Below are positions 6,519-9,170 of a stretch of DNA of 9,170 nt, piece by piece (positions within the stretch are counted from its first letter, which is position 1; every line of letters begins with the position of its first letter). Location of the stretch: positions 1 through 9,170 of the forward strand of contig JAIVIG010000074.1 in assembly GCA_020200675.1 (NCBI GenBank), read 5' to 3'. Under the pieces are notes generated by a model, which was not told the origin of the DNA, did not search any database, and saw nothing but the letters and a program-made list of their open reading frames with translations. The translations under genes and the position numbers were made by a program. The stretch comes from Actinomycetota bacterium. Its GTDB lineage: Bacteria > Actinomycetota > Rubrobacteria > Rubrobacterales > Rubrobacteraceae.

Positions 6519-7646
6519 CTAGTAGCAACCTTGCCGGCAAGGGCGAAAGGAAAAAGAGGAGCATGGCGAGCCAGACTTCCCGGCAGACTGCTGCGGAGCA
6601 GGGGCAACGAACGCCCGTGGGCACGATCTACGTCGTCGATCCGAGCAGGCGAAGTTTGCGGCGCCGAAGGCGAGAGCTCCCGCGATGCCGGCGCTCTCGG
6701 CGCTGTGGGAGAGGAGGGCGGCGCCGGGGATGAGCGGGGCGTTGAAGGCGCCGCCGGCGAGCACGACGAGGAGGGCGGCGAGGGGGGCGGCCGACGCCAG
6801 GGGGAGTGAGATCAGGACGGCCAGAGAGGCGAGGAGGCCCGCGACGACGGGCAGCCGGTACCCAACACGGTCGGACCATCTCCCCAGGAGGGGATGAACG
6901 GCGGCCTCGAAGAGGGCGGCGACGAGGAAGACGCCCCCGATGGCGGCGGCGCCCCAACCGAAGCCGGAGAGCGTGAGCGGCGCGAGGACGGTGAGCACGC
7001 CGAAGAGCAGGGGCGAGAACCCGATGAGCAAGAGCCCGGTTGCGAGCCGGGGCTCGAAGACCGCCGCGAAGACGGCGGCGAGGGGTTTGCTTCCGGACGG
7101 CGAGGAGCCGGGCGCGGGCGTGAACCGGGCCCAGAGGGCGACCGCGAGCCCCACGCCGCAGACGAGGGCGAACGTGAGCGAGACGCTGACCGTGGCCGCG
7201 ACGCCGCCGAGCGCGGGGCCCAGGAGCGCCCCCACGACCGCTGCGCTCCCCAGCGTCCCGAGCATCTGTCCTCTCCGTTCGTCCGGGGTCTGCGCCGTGA
7301 GCCACGTGAGCGCCGAGACCCACGAGAGCGCGCTCCCGAAACCGGCGGCGAGTCGGAGCGCCACGAGTTCCCACGCCCCGCTCGCGAACCCGAAGAGCAG
7401 GCTAGCCACCGCCATCAGGCCGAGACCGGCGACCGCCGTGGGCCTCACCCCGAACCGGGTTGCCAGGTACCCGCCCGGCGCCGATCCGAGGAGCACCCCT
7501 ACACCGAACGCTCCGCTCAAGACGCCCACCAGCGACTTCGAGAGTCCGAGCTCCCCGGTGAAGTACGGCACGAGCGGCGTGAGGGCAGCGTAGAATATCG
7601 TATCCACGAGGACCATCGCGCAGGTAAGGGCGACCAAACGACGCAC
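6519..7646 (-). CDS. MFS transporter with a frameshifted C-terminus
   Basis: This is a major facilitator superfamily permease, probably a drug/sugar-type exporter; the substrate is unknown. It has about eleven hydrophobic segments. A motif-A-like loop GGYLATRFGVRP follows the second helix, with the usual Asp replaced. A second copy, GRWSDRVGYRLP, sits at the matching place in the C-terminal half, showing the two-fold repeat. Residues 1-333 read normally to FGAANFA. The last 42 residues (from codon 6647) are charged, Cys/Arg/Ser-rich and not membrane-like. In the neighbouring minus-strand frame, from 6582 downwards, the hydrophobic REVWLAMLLFFLSPLP would fit the missing last helix. A lost base near 6647 is the simplest cause, and that frame also has a stop at 6625-6627, so the gene may be decaying. 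The GTG at 7646 has TAGAAT 6 nt upstream, and a GGAGG 12 nt upstream. Confidence 0.82.
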   Translation of the reverse strand: MRRLVALTCAMVLVDTIFYAALTPLVPYFTGELGLSKSLVGVLSGAFGVGVLLGSAPGGYLATRFGVRPTAVAGLGLMAVASLLFGFASGAWELVALRLAAGFGSALSWVSALTWLTAQTPDERRGQMLGTLGSAAVVGALLGPALGGVAATVSVSLTFALVCGVGLAVALWARFTPAPGSSPSGSKPLAAVFAAVFEPRLATGLLLIGFSPLLFGVLTVLAPLTLSGFGWGAAAIGGVFLVAALFEAAVHPLLGRWSDRVGYRLPVVAGLLASLAVLISLPLASAAPLAALLVVLAGGAFNAPLIPGAALLSHSAESAGIAGALAFGAANFACSDRRRRSCPRAFVAPAPQQSAGKSGSPCSSFSFRPCRQGCY

Positions 7647-7652
7647 GACACG

Positions 7653-7658
7653 ATTCTA
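7653..7658 (-). promoter_or_regulatory. TAGAAT -10 box of the MFS gene (probable leaderless promoter)
   Basis: On the minus strand TAGAAT ends 6 nt before the GTG at 7646, so transcription would start about at the start codon. GGAGG directly precedes the box and could be a ribosome site only if transcription began farther upstream; its 12-nt spacing is long. No -35 match is seen at 17 nt. Confidence 0.45.
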
Positions 7659-7714
7659 CCTCCGGGAGTCCGCAACGCCCCGAAAGAGATTTCACGCGCC
7701 GACGTCCGCGCGCC

Positions 7715-7723
7715 TGCTACCAT
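7715..7723 (+). promoter_or_regulatory. Extended -10 box (TGCTACCAT) before the small membrane gene
   Basis: TACCAT (7718-7723), with an upstream TG as in extended -10 promoters, ends 7 nt before the ATG at 7731. It supports that ATG over the in-frame one at 7722, because the earlier ATG lies inside the box. No Shine-Dalgarno is present. Confidence 0.45.
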
Positions 7724-7730
7724 GCCTCTC

Positions 7731-8099
7731 ATGGAAGCGAAAGAAACGCGTGAGGTCGCCGGCATCTTCACCGGCTGGCTCGCCTGGAGACGCCGGAGCC
7801 GACCGAACAAGGCGCTATTCCTGGCGTCCACGACCCTGGCCCTCTTCGTTACGGCGGTATTCGCGTGGGCATCGCTGTTCCCGGCCCCCGGAGACGCGAC
7901 GCGATACCTTGCCCTGTACTGGGTGTGGGGGCTGTGCGCCATCGGGGTGATCCTCGGAATGGCCGAGTACAAGACGAGCCCTCTGCGCAGAGGCAGAGAG
8001 AGGGGACACCTCTTCATACTCCTCTACATCGGCGGGCTTCTCATCGTGACCCGCGCCCTGAACATGTTCCTGTATTACGGACCGTCCTACCTGCCGTAG
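7731..8099 (+). CDS. Small membrane protein of unknown family, three predicted helices
   Basis: I do not recognise this 122-residue protein. It has a basic N-terminal stretch (WRRRSRPNK, about residues 19-27), a first hydrophobic segment near 28-51, a second near 59-77, a charged loop (EYKTSPLRRGRERG), and a third segment near 93-115 ending in LYYGPSYLP. The positive-inside pattern suggests both Arg-rich stretches face the cytoplasm. It is transcribed divergently from the MFS gene across an 84-nt gap and lies 45 nt upstream of the HAD hydrolase gene, which has its own -10-like box. The start follows a TGCTACCAT box by 7 nt. Coding is supported by the clear hydrophobic pattern and third-position GC. 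The long open frame upstream of it is antisense to the MFS gene and is not part of it. Confidence 0.7.
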   Translation: MEAKETREVAGIFTGWLAWRRRSRPNKALFLASTTLALFVTAVFAWASLFPAPGDATRYLALYWVWGLCAIGVILGMAEYKTSPLRRGRERGHLFILLYIGGLLIVTRALNMFLYYGPSYLP

Positions 8100-8107
8100 G
8101 CGCCGGA

Positions 8108-8137
8108 TTGGAAATTCGGGCGCTCTACGTCTAAGCT
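8108..8137 (+). promoter_or_regulatory. Promoter of the HAD gene, TTGGAA-18-TAAGCT
   Basis: TTGGAA (8108-8113, four of six matches to TTGACA) and TAAGCT (8132-8137, TANNNT) are 18 nt apart. The -10 ends 7 nt before the ATG at 8145, placing the transcript start at the start codon. No Shine-Dalgarno is visible, so a leaderless message is likely. Confidence 0.5.
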
Positions 8138-8144
8138 GGCGCTC

Positions 8145-8795
8145 ATGCTCAAGGCGCTGCTCTTCGATCTGGACGGTACGATCTCGGACACGAACTCCGT
8201 GCACCGGTTGGCGTGGGTGGAGATGTTGGAGCCCTACGGTTACGATGTCGACTGGGACTTTTACCGCGAGAACATCACGGGCCGCATAGCCACCGATGTA
8301 GTTGCGGACCTGTCGCCGGATCTCTCGCCCGAGGAAGTCCAGGAGATCGCCGAGGCCAAGGAAGCCAACTTTCGCGAGCGGGCCGGGACCCTAAAGCCCT
8401 TCCCAGGCCTCCTGGAGCTGATCGAGACGGGTCGGAAGAAGGGGATGGGGATCTCTCTCGTCACCAACGCCCCGAAGGAGAACGTCTTCACCGTCTTGCG
8501 CGTGCTGGGGCTCGAGGATGCCTTCGAGCCCGTGATCCTGGCCGAAGAGGTCGGCGTCGGAAAGCCTGACCCAGCGCCCTACAACGCGGCCCTCAAAGCT
8601 CTCGGCGTCTCGGCCGGCGAGGCCGTGGCCTTCGAGGATTCGCCTTCCGGCATCGCCTCCTCGGTCGCCGCCGGCATCCCTACGGTCGGCATCGCCTCGA
8701 CCCAGGAGTCCGAGGAACTGGAAGAGCCGGGGGTTGAGCTGATCGTCCGCGATTTCACCGATCGCAAGCTCATAGCCCTCATCAAGGGTCATTGA
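8145..8795 (+). CDS. HAD superfamily hydrolase, beta-phosphoglucomutase/CbbY-like
   Basis: This 216-residue cytoplasmic phosphatase or phosphomutase belongs to HAD subfamily IA. All four motifs are intact: FDLDGTISDT (nucleophile Asp8, acid/base Asp10), SLVTNAP (Thr107), GKPDP (Lys140), and FEDSPSG (Glu164-Asp165). A helical cap occupies about residues 16-85, as in beta-phosphoglucomutase, with the HRLAWVEML helix start typical of that group. Length and order are usual. The substrate is a small phosphorylated metabolite, perhaps a sugar phosphate, but cannot be fixed from sequence. The ATG at 8145 lies 7 nt after TAAGCT and has no ribosome site. The gene seems monocistronic, with no CDS before the IS end 255 nt downstream. 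Confidence 0.9.
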   Translation: MLKALLFDLDGTISDTNSVHRLAWVEMLEPYGYDVDWDFYRENITGRIATDVVADLSPDLSPEEVQEIAEAKEANFRERAGTLKPFPGLLELIETGRKKGMGISLVTNAPKENVFTVLRVLGLEDAFEPVILAEEVGVGKPDPAPYNAALKALGVSAGEAVAFEDSPSGIASSVAAGIPTVGIASTQESEELEEPGVELIVRDFTDRKLIALIKGH

Positions 8796-8950
8796 GGAGT
8801 ACACACTTCGTACAGACCTCGCCACAAACCCCGCGTAGGTAGCGGGAGTTAGAGTGGCAGGAAAAATGTGTCGAAGGCGACGCGGACCTCACCGCCAAAT
8901 GCCCGGCGTATCCATGCTGATGTGTCGGCAGATTTCCCTACTGCACCCCT

Positions 8951-9001
8951 CCGGTAGGTATGCGTCGAGTGGTACGCGCTACCTCGGCACCGCTTCGCGG
9001 T
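8951..9001 (+). terminator. Hairpin pair, weak terminator candidate for the HAD gene
   Basis: CCG/CGG, AGGTA/TACCT and GCGT/ACGC pair around an 8-nt loop (8951-8987, with a 2-nt bulge and a small internal loop). A second stem, ACCGC-TTC-GCGGT, follows at 8989-9001. The nearest T-run is at 9018-9022, too far for a classical intrinsic terminator. The structure is real in sequence; the function is a guess. Confidence 0.25.
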
Positions 9002-9014
9002 CGGCGTCGGCGTT

Positions 9015-9028
9015 AAGTTTTTAAACTT
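9015..9028. repeat. AT-rich inverted repeat AAGTTT-TT-AAACTT
   Basis: A perfect 6-bp inverted repeat around two T bases lies 22 nt before the IS end. It is unusual in this GC-rich DNA and is followed by GTGCCGATAATGATC, which resembles the XerC half of actinobacterial dif sites as I remember them. Confidence 0.4.
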
Positions 9029-9050
9029 TTGTGCCGATAATGATCCTGTT

Positions 9051-9170
9051 AGGACTTACGCAAGAACCATCTCAACGGAGGGGTTTTTGAGCTGCTGCAC
9101 CAGGTAGTCGTGGAGCAAACCTCGCTTGATTTGGTAAATGCTCTGCCCACTCTGGTAGGCCAGGTGCTTG
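9051..9170 (-). mobile_element. Insertion sequence, partial (one end only)
   Basis: The AGGACTTACGCA motif at 9051-9062 looks like an IS terminal inverted repeat; ends of this type occur in several DDE-transposase IS groups, as I recall. A transposase-like frame on the minus strand reaches its stop inside this motif, the compact layout expected of an IS. The other end is outside the window, so the family, target duplication and intactness cannot be judged. Confidence 0.65.
9056..9170 (-). CDS. Transposase, C-terminal 37 residues (partial)
   Basis: On the minus strand the frame enters from beyond 9170 and reads through KHLAYQSGQSIYQIKRG and ends with NPSVEMVLA before TAA at 9058-9056. The fragment is too short to contain catalytic DDE residues and I cannot assign its IS family. 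Its lower GC content and its stop codon inside the terminal-repeat motif separate it from the host genes and support a transposase. Whether the rest is intact is not visible. Confidence 0.6.
   Translation of the reverse strand, partial: KHLAYQSGQSIYQIKRGLLHDYLVQQLKNPSVEMVLA

Larger units (their letters stand above)
8796..9050. other. Non-coding interval between the HAD gene and the IS end
   Basis: No convincing gene is seen on either strand. The stretch holds two copies of ATGTGTCG (8866 and 8920), an imperfect hairpin (8951-8987), a short perfect hairpin (8989-9001) and an AT-rich island (9013-9050) that contrasts with the GC-rich surroundings. It may include remains of an earlier insertion, but I see no paired terminal repeats. 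Confidence 0.5.

Noticed and set aside
6894..8099. A 401-residue plus-strand open frame covering the MFS region
   Set aside because: Up to about 7720 it is antisense to the MFS gene and is Glu/Arg/Gly-rich low-complexity sequence, typical of high-GC shadows. Only the last 122 codons are a credible gene.
1..9170. CRISPR array, tRNA or rRNA genes
   Set aside because: No regularly spaced long repeats, cloverleaf-like segments or rRNA signature sequences were noticed on either strand by eye.

Overview
The window is about 9.2 kb of very GC-rich DNA. Its gene content and sequence style suggest a Rubrobacter-like, deep-branching actinobacterium. I infer this from the protein style, the strong G/C preference at third codon positions, and several start codons that sit 6-7 nt after a TANNNT box, as in actinobacterial leaderless mRNAs. 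It is not proven by a marker gene.

Layout. (1) 23-4088, plus strand, one tight cluster: plsY (acyl-phosphate glycerol-3-phosphate acyltransferase), a fusion of a fatty acyl-CoA reductase-type SDR with a HAD-IB phosphatase, and a zinc-dependent medium-chain dehydrogenase. The genes overlap or lie 8 nt apart, so co-transcription is likely and a membrane-lipid role is the best guess. The reductase part is broken: about 30 residues of its nucleotide-binding fold are missing and the frame changes at 909-918. (2) 4089-4251, a regulatory gap. It holds a perfect 17-bp palindrome, three phased GCGAGA repeats, and degenerate heptamer repeats at both edges in opposite orientation. (3) 4252-5829, plus strand: a divergent LarA-like (nickel-pincer lactate racemase superfamily) protein with a good Shine-Dalgarno. 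(4) 5838-7646, minus strand: a DUF998-type membrane protein and, upstream of it, an MFS transporter whose C-terminal end is frameshifted. (5) 7731-8795, plus strand: a small three-helix membrane protein of unknown family and an intact beta-phosphoglucomutase-like HAD hydrolase. (6) 8796-9050, non-coding. It has an imperfect hairpin and an AT-rich palindromic island. (7) 9051-9170: the end of an insertion sequence, with a terminal-repeat-like AGGACTTACGCA and the last 37 codons of a transposase on the minus strand, running out of the window.

Two of the eight chromosomal genes carry reading-frame lesions and an IS end lies at the edge. The segment therefore looks like a region under erosion, unless the lesions are sequencing or assembly errors. 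I did not find a clear new multi-gene system. The most notable items are the microhomology deletion in the reductase fusion, the repeated leaderless start layout, the divergent LarA-like protein, and the repeat-framed regulatory block in front of it.
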